DNA of 64,000 nucleotides from Euborellia annulipes (taxonomy: Eukaryota > Arthropoda > Insecta > Dermaptera > Anisolabididae), in NCBI GenBank assembly GCA_023213315.1, contig JAKCPI010009310.1:149927-213926 (forward strand). The letters run 5' to 3'. The notes beneath the pieces are model-generated. The model made no database searches. It had not been told where the DNA came from and saw only the letters and a list, made by a program, of their open reading frames with translations. Of this stretch, positions 35,645-48,351 are shown piece by piece. Position 1 is the stretch's first letter. Each line of letters begins with the position of its first letter. The translations under genes and the position numbers were made by a program.

Positions 35645-36275
35645 TATACTCGTATCAATATGTTTCGAATACCGAAGATAAGATAAGGTTATGTGTTGTA
35701 GGCGCACTCACACCAGATTTTTTTACCTAGATAAATTTCAAAGAAAGACTAGTTAGTAAAAATTAACTCCCCATCTCATATTTCAATAATTAATTGTTGT
35801 TGAAATCTATTTAGGGGACGCGTTAATTTTTATAAACCCATTTCAATTATTGAAGTAACCTCTCCTCTTTTTTTTTTATTAAATCTGAATTTAATTTTTT
35901 TTTAATCAATTAAAACTAAAACGAATTGCCCATTTAGAGTTTTTTTGTGCTGTTCATTCAAAAAAAAAAAAAAAAAAAAAAAAAAAGCTTAAAGTTGTGG
36001 TAAAGAGAGAAGGAGAGGTGAGGGCTACGAAGGGCGCAAAGCGTCCGTAATTTATGACCCTGACCAAAGACCCCTACTGGTCGACATATGCAGATTGAAT
36101 CAGAGGTGCAAACACCCTTCCGGCGTTTAATTCTTAACGCCGGATGAGGGGGGAGGTCGACTGTAGTCATCAATATAAATAGCACTCATTTCTTTCCTGA
36201 ACGTGGATTTTTTTAATGAAATTTATAAAAGAACCTTTAACTTTGTTTTATTAAAAAAAGGATTGCGTTAATATT

Positions 36276-36311
<36 letters not shown>

Positions 36312-36502
36312 ATTAGTATCATAATATGTATTCAGACTTAAAATATAAAATTTCAACTTCGTAGTTCTTTTTGTTCCTTAGATATTTTGTTCACACATAC
36401 AGATCATTTTGCGAGATTCATTAGACTCAGGTATCCCCAAAACGTATGTTTCCATAAAAAAAATCACGACATCGAACTTTTTATTACAATCTCAATTGTC
36501 CC

Positions 36503-36754
36503 CATGGGCGTAGCCAGGGGGAGGCAGGGGGGCCATTGCCCCCCTGGCTTGTCCTAAAAATTAAAAAAACAAACAAATATACAGTATATTTTTCCCATTG
36601 GGAATTTTTTTTAACGCCCCAATCCACTACATTAATTTAATTATTTTTTATTTAAATAAATAATTAATCTATGTATGTATTAATTGCAACCCCCCTCTCG
36701 CCCTAAAGAGGGATTGCCCCCCCCCCCCTAACAAGATGTCTAGCTACGCCCATG
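36503..36754. mobile_element. hAT-type MITE, 7 of 8 duplication
   Basis: ATTGTCCC before and TTTGTCCC after; ends are CATGGGCGTAGCCAGG and CTAGCTACGCCCATG. Confidence 0.8.
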
Positions 36755-36897
36755 TTTGTCCCTCCCCCCCCAGTCAGCTTGAAACCAAAGTCGTGGGATG
36801 ATATACAGCCATAGCCAGGGTGGGATATGGGGGTTCCCCCATAAAATTATACATAAAGAAAAGTATACAAAATAACAGAAAAATTTTCAATACTATG

Positions 36898-37048
36898 GTA
36901 AGGAATAAAGAAAAGTACTATTGCAGTCAACAAAATTCCTCACACATGCTTCAACACTGAGGATGGTCATAATCTGACCGAAACGTCGGCTTGAAGTGAC
37001 TAATAAACGAAATAAACATAGCTGCAATCGCTCTTTTCTTTATTCCTT
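36898..37048. mobile_element. Short inverted-repeat locus with one hammerhead-like ribozyme
   Basis: An AAGGAATAAAGAAAAG arm at the left is complemented at 37031-37048 (CTTTTCTTTATTCCTT). Only the right side carries the ribozyme motif. Confidence 0.55.
36950..36995 (+). ncRNA. Hammerhead-like ribozyme
   Basis: CTTCAA, core CTGAGGA at 36957-36963, T, stem II GGTC/GACC, GAAACGTC, then TTGAAG. Stem I pairs CTTCAA with TTGAAG; stem III is ACGT; AATAAA lies downstream. Confidence 0.6.
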
Positions 37049-38005
37049 AGTACAAAATCTACTCAGCTATCCAACTCACTCTAATTTTATTGATAAATAC
37101 TGTTAGAAATTATAAAAATTATTTTATACTCTTTAAAATTTATTCATTTGGAAAGAGTCCCCTCTCTTTCCAAATCCCCCCTGATCTACCAAACTCTCTC
37201 GGAAAAAATTTTCTGGCTTGCCGCAATCTGTTGAGAATTACTATAATAGAGGCGAATAAATGATAAAAAATTTAATTAATTTTTCATCTATTGTACCGTA
37301 CAATCTGTACGTACATAGAACTTGCATATTTTATTACCTATATTACTTTTTTTTGTCTTCTTGAAAAGCGATTTGTTGTCTTTTTTTGCATTTATTATAC
37401 AAGTGTCATTTCTGATTTTTTTACAAATCTTTTAAACTGAGTAGCAAAAATCCTCAGATGACATGATGATTTTAAATGTTTTCAACACTTCTTTGAATTT
37501 TTTGAAAAGTGCTTGTTTTTTTATTCGATAAAAATGCGAAATCAAGTAAAAAGTTGTTAAAAATAAAAAAAAAATATCGGAGGATCTTTAAAAAAAAAAA
37601 AAAGTTGAATATGTTTAAAAATATTGATATTAAAAATTTATTACAGACAGAATGCTATAAATAATTCACATTGAAAGTTTTTCACTGTTTGATTAAATTA
37701 AAAAAAGACCGGAAAAATGATATATAGGGTTTAAAAAGATATTAAATAATGAAAAAATATATTAAAATGGCGGTTATCGGGTGTGTTACAATGATATTTT
37801 CACAAAATAACGAAAATTGACATCTATATTAATTAAAATTAATAATTTCAATGTTCATTAAAAGTTTATTATTGAAAAATAATCTAGCTCTTCCAGATGA
37901 TTATTTACTTATTTATTTTTCTCATCTTTTTTATTTATAGTCAAATTTACAATGTCAAAATAGACTTTTTGATTTATATTATATTAATGTCAAATAATGA
38001 AAAAA
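37049..38005. other. AT-rich intronic sequence, nothing recognised
   Basis: No supported feature. Confidence 0.5.
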
Positions 38006-38816
38006 TCTGGTGTGATTACATTCGGTAATCGAAAGTTGTGTTTTGTGCTTGTCGCACCAAATTTTTTTGTGTCGAAATATATTTAGGTTCCGACAGTGCG
38101 GTACATTTGAATTTAAGATGTAAAATTTATAAACATGGGAAAATATTTATATTTTCTTACTATGGCAACCATTTCTCCTATCTTTCCTATGAAGTACAAG
38201 AGAAAAGTGTGCTTCAAAAGATTTCAAGGGCAAAATGAGAATTTACATTTTAAAGAGCATCTAGAAAATAATTGATTTTTAATTAAAAAAAAACTGAAAA
38301 TTAAAAAAAAAAAAAATTTTTTTCAATTTTAATCAAAATCAAGAATTATATATATCATGTGTTGGTCCATGAAGTAATTATGAAAAGCATATAGGGGTTT
38401 AAGCAAGTAGACCTTTAATAATTTTTTTTTTTTTTTGTTCACAGACGCTTATTTAAATTAATAAATACTTGGTTATATGTTTTTCTTAATCAAAATCGGA
38501 GTGAATTTTGCGGAAATCGAAAAAATACATCAATATAGTACTAGTACTTTTTGGCCGATTTTTTTCAAAACCTTCGTGTCACGACCCAGGGGGGTACTCT
38601 ACTTAAAACCCTCTATAAAATTTCAACCCCTAAGCTCTTTTCGTTTTTGAGATATTTTGTTCAAAGACACACACACAAACAGACCATGTTGCAAAAACCA
38701 CTTTTTTGGACTCAAAGGAACTCAACGTGTAAATCCATCAAAATCTCGACATGGAATTTTTGACATGAATCCAATACTTTCTCTCTATATATTAAGATAT
38801 ATAGGTAAGAAAAAGT
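38006..38816 (-). mobile_element. Terminal-hairpin element with small insertion
   Basis: TCTGGTGTGA at the left, GGTAAGAAAAAGT at the right. About 150 bp of extra AT-rich sequence (around 38290-38470) splits the middle. Confidence 0.7.
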
Positions 38817-39685
38817 AAAAGAAATTTTAAATACAAATTTGACCGGGAAATAAATACCTGTTAGACGGCAATATAAGAATTTTATATTGTCTTTGACATT
38901 CATGGTCACCAATGAAGAGTCTTTTTCTAATAGGCCTAGTAGATGTTAAAAATCTATTATCTTTTTTAATCCTAAAAATTCCATTAAGCATTGTTTTTGT
39001 CAGTTTTTTTTTTTCTAATTTTTTAATGGAAATGGTTTTAGCTAAAAGGTGAAATTATTTTAACGAAATTTCATTAATATGATTTATCGCGTTTAATAAA
39101 GATCTGGTTGGCACATTGCGGAGTTTTAGAGTATAGAAACATGGCGAGCGGAAGCAAAAAGCAGCCAAATAGAAATATAGGATTAGAAAGCCAAGGCGTG
39201 GCGCCCTAACGGGGTTAGTACTAAGGAGCTCAGAAAGGCTGAAGGCCCTAAGGGCTGAAGGAGGGGAATAAGAACGAATGGGATTGAAAGTGTTACCAGA
39301 ATTAGACAACATAAGGGAAAAAGAAAACGATCTTCCTTAAGATATATTGTGCTAAATAATTCTAATAGGCAGCTCTCTAAACGAAACTTTTATTTATATC
39401 TCGTGGAAATAAAAATAACATCAATTCTAATTTACTTTTTATAAAATCGCTGTATAAGAAAATATAATTTAATTTCTAACAAGCCAAAATAGGAATCCTT
39501 AGTTAAGAGGGATATTAAGAAAAAAAATAAATTATTCCTTAAAATTTTTTGTTTAAGCCTTTTTCGATATTTTTTATTTATTATTTATCTAATAAAGCCA
39601 GTATAAAATTAAATGTTGTCGCTGATAGTGACTGAAAGTAGGATAATCAGGAAAGTTAGAAGACACCCTCTAATGATGGCTGTGT
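38817..39685. other. Intronic; GC-richer patch 39100-39300
   Basis: The patch has an 85-codon minus frame with no motif and no splice signals convincing enough to call. Confidence 0.35.
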
Positions 39686-39693
39686 GATGTGGC

Positions 39694-39934
39694 CAAGGGC
39701 GGATACAAGGGGGGGGGGAGTAAAGGGGGTAATTACCCCCTGTGATTTGAAAAAATTACTTTTAATGTAAAAATTTAAAAATTAATACTTAAAAATTTTA
39801 TTTGTATTTATATTCTGGCAAACAAATACAGAATGCGCCTTTAAATTACCGAAATTAAGAAAAAATTATGTGGTGTGCGACAAGTCACACCAGATCCCCC
39901 CCCCCCCCGAGAAAGACCTCTGGATCCGCTCTTG
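39694..39934. mobile_element. hAT-type MITE, 7 of 8 duplication
   Basis: GATGTGGC and GATGCGGC flank ends CAAGGGCGGATACAAG and CTGGATCCGCTCTTG. It contains a fragment of the terminal-hairpin family (CAAGTCACACCAGAT). Confidence 0.75.
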
Positions 39935-40052
39935 GATGCGGCCAAAATATCCCTAGAAATTTTGTTTATTTCTAAAATAATAAATGTTGAATTTGACTTT
40001 TTTAAGTCACTATTCAAATTATAATTTTTTTACTGAATAAATAAATAGTTAC

Positions 40053-40596
40053 CCCCGAGTTTGGCGTAGTAGGTAGCGTGCCTACCCCCTATACCAAACG
40101 TCGCGGGTTCGGACCCAGGCAGTCCGATGATTTTATTTAAGCCAATTAAATGAAGATTCTGGAACGGAGGTTTCTTCAAATTTAAAACTTGAACAGAGCC
40201 GCAGTGGCACCGTCTCTACTGTTTGTCGGTAGGTTTATATTGAAATAAATTTTAAAATTTTTTTCAATTTTTTATTAATAGTGGAGGCTGACTGGTTTGC
40301 AAACATCAGTTTCGATTTTTTATTGGAAAAAATTTTAAAATTTATTTCAATATAAACCTACCGACAAACAGTAGAGACGGTGCCACTGCGGCTCTGTTCA
40401 AGTTTTAAATTTATTTAAGCCATTTGGATACCAGATGGCTTAAATAGAAATGCCTGAACCCACAATATATATATTAATTACAACGGTTATTGTCTAAAAT
40501 CTTAAATGGCCTGTGTTGCCGAAAAGACTGTGTGAATGTGTGTGAGTGTGGGTGTGAATGATAAAAAGTGTGAATGTTTTTATATAATAAAAAAAA
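40053..40596 (+). mobile_element. tRNA-derived SINE, full length, with nested palindrome; 17-bp target-site duplication
   Basis: The duplication is AATAAATAAATAGTTAC at 40036-40052 and 40597-40613. A box TGGCGTAGTAGG at 40062-40073 and B box GGTTCGGACC at 40106-40115. Conserved tail: TGCCTGAACCC, CGGTTATTGT, GGCCTGTGTTGCCGAAAAGA, TGTGAATGTGTGTGAG, poly(A). Interrupted at 40145-40410. Confidence 0.85.
40145..40410. mobile_element. Inverted-repeat insertion in a SINE, 12-bp duplication
   Basis: TTATTTAAGCCA is repeated at 40133-40144 and 40411-40422. The insert holds two inverted arms (AACTTGAACAGAGCCGCAGT and complement) around an AT-rich centre. No hammerhead core was found. Confidence 0.7.
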
Positions 40597-40613
40597 AATA
40601 AATAAATAGTTAC

Positions 40614-41669
40614 AAAATACATCTATAGATCTACTACGCCAAGAGGCAAATAACGTATATTTAATAATAATTAAATCAAGTTGCTTGAATAGTAAGAAAT
40701 TTATTGCTATAAAATAAAATAAATTTCAGAGAGAGGTATGTGAAAAAGAAAGCTTGATAAATCATAAATGACTTTGATCCTATTCTCTTTAGGAATAATC
40801 CCTAAATCTAAGAATCCCCTTTTCTCTAATCTATGCGACTGATTTACAATTCATTTCCATTCTCTCTTTTGTAGTTGCAAATTTCTTATATGTCAGAGAG
40901 ATAAATTCGGGCCCCCATTCAGGCGTAATTTGAATAAATGCTTTACATTTATTTAAAAAAAAGAAAAAAAAAAAAAAAAACTGAGTGAACTGAACTTTTT
41001 TATTGGAGGGTCAAATTAATAAAAAAAAAAAAAAAAAAAAAAAAAAACATTTCAGAGCAGAATGAAGTTACTTTTTTTTGTTACTATTGCAAAAATAGAG
41101 ACTTGAATTTTTACTAAAGATAATTAAAGTAAACCATTTGTCCAAAATTTCAAAGAAAATACACGTTTGGGAGAAAAAATATAACTTTCTGACTACGCTT
41201 CGTGTATATTGTGTCAGTGTGAAAAGAGTTTAAATAAAATATTCAAAATAATCTAAAAGTAATAGTTGAAGAACCACCACCAAATAATCTTGAAATAAAC
41301 ATTTTCTAATTGTTAAATTGGTAGGAGCTAGCACTAGATTAGTACGTTTCACTATTTGAATAAGTACCAAAAAAAAAAAAAAAAAAATACGGGTTGCAAA
41401 AGAAAAAGTTACTTCCTCTCTAATTATAGAATGGCTTCTCATATTAAATATTATCATTTAACACTCCACATATGTATAATTTGATTCAGTGAGGATGTGA
41501 TTCGTAGGCAATCCGAAATATTTGCCAAATAAATTATTTGTAATGCTGGTGTATTTTCTCCATAACCCTTTGGAAAAGAAAAAATTTTATGCATTTCATT
41601 TCCACTAGCACTTCCCACTCCGTATTTCGGTCTATCATACCACCACTGGTTGTTTCATAAAAGCGTGCA
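40614..41669. other. AT-rich intronic sequence with A runs
   Basis: A runs at 40957-40980 and 41020-41047. A weak hammerhead-like string at 41487-41530 (GTGAGGA core, GAAATATTTGCC) lacks a proper stem I. Confidence 0.35.
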
Positions 41670-42085
41670 GAAATTTTTGAGGGGGGGGTGGGGGTTTTTT
41701 TCCCCCCCCCCCCCCCCCTCCGGGGGGAGAGGGCGGTTTATGGGGGGGAAGGAGGGGCCTTTCTCCCCCCCTCCCTCCCCCTCCCCCCCCCCCCCCCCCT
41801 CGCCTCGGCCCTCCCCCCCTTTTTTTTTCGCTGCTTCTTTCTTCCACCTTTCACTCCAACATATAAAAAATAATCATTCTTTTTTTTTTTTTGGTTGGGG
41901 GTGGGGGGTGTCTTTTTTTTTTTTTCTTTTCTCTCTTCTCTCCCTCTTTTAAAAAAAAAAAAAAAAATTAATAATATAATTTTTTTATTTTTTTTTTTTA
42001 TATTATTTATTTTTTTTTTTTAAAAAAAAAAAAAAAAATTTTAAAAATTTTTTAAAAAAAGGGGGCCCCCCCCCCCCCATTTAAT
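41670..42085. other. Homopolymer-rich low-complexity block, possible assembly artefact
   Basis: Long alternating runs of G, C, T and A (for example C runs near 41703-41718 and 42068-42078, T and A runs at 41930-42060). No family resemblance; frames here are meaningless. Confidence 0.6.
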
Positions 42086-42337
42086 ATATTCATAAAAATA
42101 ATTTATACGAAAATCAAAATCACTTAAAGAGTGCATTTCATCTGTCAATGTTTCTCTGCCATGAACTATACGTAGTCTATAATAAATGGACGATGTTATG
42201 CATAAAGAAACCAAGTGCCATTATGATAGAAATTGAGATTAGAAGTTTTTATAACCTAGTATAGCTGGTTAATTGATGTAGTAGAAGTAGAATAAAAAGA
42301 GATAGCAGCTATTTATATTTTCGATTATTATTCCCTT

Positions 42338-42380
42338 AGTGCTGAAGTTTCGGTCCTGTTTAGGGCCATCCTCAGAGCAT
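42338..42380 (-). ncRNA. Hammerhead-like ribozyme
   Basis: Minus strand: TGCT, core CTGAGGA, stem II GGCCCT/AGGACC with one mismatch, GAAACTTC, AGCA. Stem I is perfect (TGCT/AGCA), but ACTT breaks the stem III palindrome. Confidence 0.55.
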
Positions 42381-42678
42381 TAGGGCTGTCATTATAAATA
42401 TAAATTTCAACATTTCATCTATATTAAATACTGTTGGTCGATTTTACAACTATCATAGACATGTTATATTTTTGTATATGAGTAGTTGGTGAAATGTTTT
42501 ACAATGGTAAAGTCGGCAAGTGAAATTTTGTGACTGCTCTCGCCGAGTTCAGTTTATGAATGTAAAATATCTCACCTGCTACTCATATACAAAAAATATA
42601 CATATGTTAATTGTATGTAAAATCGACCAACGGTATTTAATATACGTAGGTGAAATGTTGAAATTTACATTTATAATG

Positions 42679-42722
42679 GTAGCCCTGAGGATGGCCCTAA
42701 ACAGGACCGAAACGTCAGCACT
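42679..42722 (+). ncRNA. Hammerhead-like ribozyme
   Basis: Plus strand: core CTGAGGA, the same stem II as the sister motif, GAAACGTC. Stem III is intact, but stem I is eroded relative to the 42338-42380 copy. Confidence 0.55.
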
Positions 42723-42855
42723 GAGGGAATAATAAACCAAAATATAATTAGCTTCTCTCTCTCTTTATAAACTCCTACTACAAGAAAAAAGTCATTGCCA
42801 TTGATTCTCAGAATTGCCCTTAGTTCCATCATACATAATAACATCGTCCAAATAA

Positions 42856-44104
42856 TTATGTTTAGTTCATGATTGTCGAAAAAGAGTTAAAATTTAAATT
42901 AAATTGTTTTCTGCATCTCAGTCTTTTTGTTATTTACGCGTATCTTATTTATTTAAAGATATGGTAATATTTATTTCTACATCTAAAAGAAATAAACTTA
43001 ATTAAAAGAGCTAATGAATAAATTTTACTATTCTCTTTAAAAAAAAATAATTTAAAACTTATTTCTTAAAGTATTTTTATATATTATGTATTAATATATA
43101 TTGGATATATTGTTAAAATAAAAGAGCGGAAGAAATTGAAAACGAGAGAAAAGATGCAGAAATGGAATTGGTTGCCGAATGTCAAAAACAGTCGACGCAA
43201 TAGTAGCTATTGAGTCGGATGTTGTCGTCGGGACTTAAGACGTTTTCGGGTCACTACGCCCGGGTCCGATGTGACAAGTATTCAAACGGATTATAAACAA
43301 GATATTTGTTTATTTTTAATGGCGAATAGCGTGTTGTATTGATCTTTTTTCGTTTTTTTGTGAAAGGTTTTTCCACCCAGATAAAAAAAAAAAATACTAT
43401 TTTAAAGGGAAGTTTATTTTTTTTATTTATGAAAAAAAATACAAAAGTAGGGATAAGAAGAAGAGGTTGCTTTTTATCTCATTTTAGCTAGAAAAGTTCA
43501 ATCAAGACCTTAGGGTATTTTGGTTTTCTGCTTGGAAGCTTCGTTAATCAACTAAACTTGTTCAAACTCTTAAGGTTATTTGGGTTTTCCTAAGACTCTT
43601 CCAACGGATCGTCAACAGGATTAAGCGAGGTCATAAATTATTGGAGCTTGATAAATTTAAGATTACCTATTGTGTCTTGGACTTAACTCATACCAAAGAT
43701 CAAGAATTAGTAAAAAAAAAATTTAATCATCTTAAAATTTTTATTAAGTAGGCCTATTGTGATTATTAATTGATGATTCGTTTGGTTTAACCAGATAAAT
43801 AATTAAATTTTATTTTCAAACAGAGAAGTTTCAAACGTTGCTTATCTTCCTCAGTTTATTTGGTTGACTTGGTTGGCTGCTGTATTAGTCTATAATTTTT
43901 TTTTTAATAGTTGACTAATTGATAACTAATGAAAAAATTTCTGGATCTATTAAAATCCAGATTGTTGTTATCTCTCTTTGGGAAGACGTTCAAGTGAGTG
44001 ACGTTTTAAATGAATGTCTTTATGAATGTGTATGCAAATTGAGAAACCAATACAATTTAATAGAACAATTGATAGAAATAATGCGAGACACAGCCACATA
44101 GATG
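42856..44104. other. Intronic; GC-richer patch 43130-43290
   Basis: The patch (GTCGACGCAATAGTAGC, CGTCGGGACTTAAGACG) is unlike the repeats. Function unknown. Confidence 0.35.
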
Positions 44105-45265
<1,161 letters not shown>

Positions 45266-45370
45266 AGTACACTTAAGTGATGTGGAAGTATTCTAAGTTC
45301 AGCGCCATCTATGAATCGTGTGGTCAAGTTTGGAACTTGCTAAGGCTAAAGGCAACTAAATTTATCTCTA

Positions 45371-45639
45371 ACAAGACTGGGAGTGTTTTTTATTGGCGAG
45401 GCCAAATATCCCATGGCCCCGGGAATCGAACCCAAGATCTCCAGCCTTTCCGGGTCATAGGCGTGCTGTCCATTGTACCAGGCCACCGGACCCTCGACCT
45501 ACACCAATAAAACTCGGGTTGAGGGTCCGGTAGCCTGGTGCATTGGATAGCACGCTTATGCTCCGGAAAGGCTGGAGATCCTGGGTTCGATTCCCGGGGG
45601 CCATGGGATGTTTGGCCTCGCCAATAAAACAGTCTTGTT
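45371..45639. mobile_element. Palindrome of two tRNA-like (SINE-head-like) arms
   Basis: The right arm on plus has TAGCCTGGTGCATTGG (A-box-like), ATGCTCCGGAAAGGCTGGAG and GGGTTCGATTCCC (B box). The left arm is its inverse. The arms end in AATAAAAC/GTTTTTTATT and ACAAGACTG/CAGTCTTGTT. Confidence 0.7.
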
Positions 45640-45739
45640 AAAAATATCTATGACTAGTTAAGTCCGAATTTTGAATACTTTAATCTTATTCAAAATATAG
45701 ATCTCGAAAAATATTTAACTAAATTTATCTAAACACAAA

Positions 45740-45880
45740 AAATCTGGTGTGATGCATTTTTCGCAACTTTCTCTTGCCAGAGGATAAGAGAAAGTTGTGT
45801 GGTGTGCGATCAGTTACACCAGATTTTTTCTTTTATTACTTTCTCTTACCCTATATATGAAATATTATATATAGAGAGAA
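45740..45880. mobile_element. Hairpin ends of two terminal-hairpin copies
   Basis: 45746-45826 is a right-end hairpin (CTGGTGTGATG...GTTACACCAG). 45838-45888 is a left-end hairpin (ACTTTCTCTTACC...AGAGAGAAAGT) that stops abruptly. Confidence 0.6.
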
Positions 45881-45888
45881 AGTATTGT

Positions 45889-47086
45889 TTTACCTCATGC
45901 TGAGGTTTCGAACTCATCAGAGCTTGGAGGCTAGTCATATTACTTGGTGCTGGATATTTTGCATTTAAAATAGATAGATTAAATGAAATTCTAAACATAA
46001 ACATAATTTTCTAGGCGGATAACTAGATTCGGTCCTTTGTCAGGTTTTTAAGTTAAATAGAAAATTAATGAAATGAAATAAATCCCAAGATATTATAAAA
46101 GTCATTTCTCTTTTCTATTTACTTTCATCTTTTTTCCTTTGGTTTTATCAGATCAGATGTTGGCCCTTTCTTTACACTTATTCCATTTTAATGAACCAAT
46201 TTAAAATAGAAGAAGAAAGATTACGAATAAATAAAGTTAGCTTAATTAAGAAAGGTTCATATCATTCTTATGAAAGGAGAGTCAATATTAGGAAGTCGAA
46301 ATGCTTGGCACTGGAAATGCTTTCTGATGGAAAATTTACCCTAAATTTAACTCAAGAAGAAAATGTAGCTTTCTATTAAATTCCAGGTCACTAATTTAAA
46401 ATATTAATTATTTCTCTTTTATTAAAAGTTTTTAAAAATCTCATAATTCAAATGACTGGCCTTCTAGGCCATTTTTTAATAAATAATTTTATATTTTTTT
46501 TAAATATGGTACATTTGAACATACATTCCGTATTTGTAATGCGATTCAGTTCATCCATCCATTAATTTCACAGGAAAATAAAATATAGAAAGTAATTAAA
46601 TTATTTTTTATTCTTCTCTAGTCTCAAAACTCTTGTGCTTATTTATTACTTTACCTTTTAAGTAGACTATAGAGTTATATTTTCCTTTCTTTGTTATATT
46701 AGACAAAAACATTTTCATTTCGCAAGATACTTTTTTTGTTTACTTTCTCGTTATTGATAAAGCAGTTTTAGCTCATTTATTTCTTTTATATCATTATTGT
46801 AAAAAAACATTTTTCTCTTTTAATTAGTTATATCTCTATCTCATCAAGTTACTTATTTCTTTTTTCATTTAATGAAAAAAAATAAATGAAGTAAAAGTTT
46901 TAATCTATAGGGATTCTATTCTTATAAGAATGATTATCAAATGAGCTGTTGATTTTGAAAGTGGGGGAAGTGCATTTTGTGAAAAATTGAGTTAAGACTA
47001 AGTCCCAATACATATTATCATAAACTTCTATGTTTTTAATCAATTCAGCATATATTCGTATATGCTACTATCTGGACCCCCACATT
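45889..47086. other. AT-rich intronic sequence, nothing recognised
   Basis: A 62-codon plus frame at 46191-46379 has no motif or splice context. Confidence 0.45.
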
Positions 47087-47338
47087 TGGACGATGTTATG
47101 CTTAAAGGAACCAAGAGACATTAACCTAAATCTGAGATAAAGGGCATTTCATTTGCACACTTGTAAACAAACCCAATGGCTATGACTTATTTCTTGTTTT
47201 ACACAAAAAAAAGTGCACAGATTAATAATGTTGCGATTTAAATAAAGAGGTAGATCTTCTTTTTCTCCTACAAGATGGCGGTCTTAACTCAATTTCGATC
47301 ATAATGGCGCTTGGTTCCTTTATGCATAGCACCGTCCA
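47087..47338. mobile_element. Inverted-repeat element, second copy of the 42187 family
   Basis: TGGACGATGTTATGCTTAAAG and CTTTATGCATAGCACCGTCCA ends; the interior has no palindrome insertion. Confidence 0.6.
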
Positions 47339-48076
47339 TATAATATATATCTTATTTAAATAGTTAAGGTCTATATAAGATGCCGAAAATAATTTAAATA
47401 AATAATGCAAACCTTAAAATATCTCGGAAATTTATTTATTAAAAAATCTAATAAATTACAAAATAGCAACAGTTTTAAATAGCTACTAATAGAGTTAATG
47501 TAATGGACATTTTCTAAATTGAGGCAAAATCAAACTAAAAAAAAAAAAAGCTCTTTCAATTCAGATGATGGCTTTGGGCAAAGGGCCAAGGGGCTCCGCC
47601 TCCTCTTTATTGCATTTGGATCTGTTTAATAGAAGCTTTACAAAGCATTTTTGAAGAGTCAGCCCACCGACAAGTGGCCTTGTTTTTCCTTTTTTTTTTT
47701 TTTTTTTTACTCTATCTCTAATATATATCTTCATAGAAAAACCAGCTAACAATGTACATGTATTATAATAAAACGATCTACACAGGCATCAAAATATTAT
47801 TTTTTCATATATCAATAGATATAACCCTTGAAGAAGGATCGATCGTTTCTCAACATATAACTTAAAAAGTGATAACAATTTAAGTAAAAAAAAAAAAAAA
47901 AAAGTCAGAGATGGCATTTAAGAGCCCCCTCGTTTTAATTCTGGTAAAAAAGAAAAAATGAATAACACCTCCAATTAATTTGAAAAAAAAAAAAAAAATA
48001 TTCCAACTAAAAAACTAAAATAGTTTTATTTGGACTTATTTTCATTATATAAGTATAGGGAGGTCATAGGCTCTAT
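47339..48076. other. AT-rich intronic sequence with A/T runs
   Basis: Homopolymers at 47689-47710, 47887-47903 and 47983-47998; nothing else. Confidence 0.45.
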
Positions 48077-48298
48077 GCCAAGGGTGACAAACCCAAACGA
48101 TCTTGCGGGACATTTTGGAAATGCATCGTAACTCTGCCAGCCTCATATAAAATTATATAACCCCAAATTAGATTTAGACCCACTAGAGACATTTTTTGGG
48201 GTGAAAAAAATAAAATAAATACAGTATATTTTATAAAAGCGTGTTGAATATCGCGGGTCGTAAAAATGTTCAAGTCTGGCCGCGCGTTGGCCACCCCT
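48077..48298. mobile_element. Probable hAT-type MITE
   Basis: Ends CCAAGGGTGACAAACCC and GTTGGCCACCCCTG; no clear duplication. Confidence 0.45.
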
Positions 48299-48351
48299 GC
48301 ATGCGATTAAGAGAAAATCGGAAAATCTTTTTTGTAAAGCCTTTTTTTACT

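Larger units (their letters stand above)
34610..35730 (+). mobile_element. Old terminal-hairpin element carrying three later insertions
   Basis: Family blocks (AGGAATTACGAGGTTGGAAT, AATCAATTATTTTTTAAATAC, GAAATGGTTGCCATGG, ACTCACACCAGATTTTTT) are separated by an inverted repeat at 34664-34864, a hAT MITE at 35059-35244 and a mariner remnant at 35373-35644. Confidence 0.65.
42303..42755. mobile_element. Palindromic element with two divergent hammerhead-like ribozymes
   Basis: Long AT-rich arms meet near 42518. The palindrome is nested in the inverted-repeat element 42187-42850. Each arm contains a core-intact motif. Confidence 0.7.
42187..42850. mobile_element. Inverted-repeat element hosting a ribozyme palindrome
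   Basis: TGGACGATGTTATGCATAAA at the left and its imperfect complement ending ATCGTCCA at the right. Same ends as 47087-47338. Confidence 0.6.

Noticed and set aside
40062..40116. Functional tRNA gene
   Set aside because: A and B boxes are present, but the stems do not form a full cloverleaf. The sequence heads a dispersed SINE with poly(A) tail.
41487..41530. Further hammerhead motif
   Set aside because: Core begins GTGAGGA and stem I does not pair; kept only as a note.
41635..41952. Proline/glycine-rich proteins
   Set aside because: Translations of G/C homopolymer runs in a doubtful assembly region.
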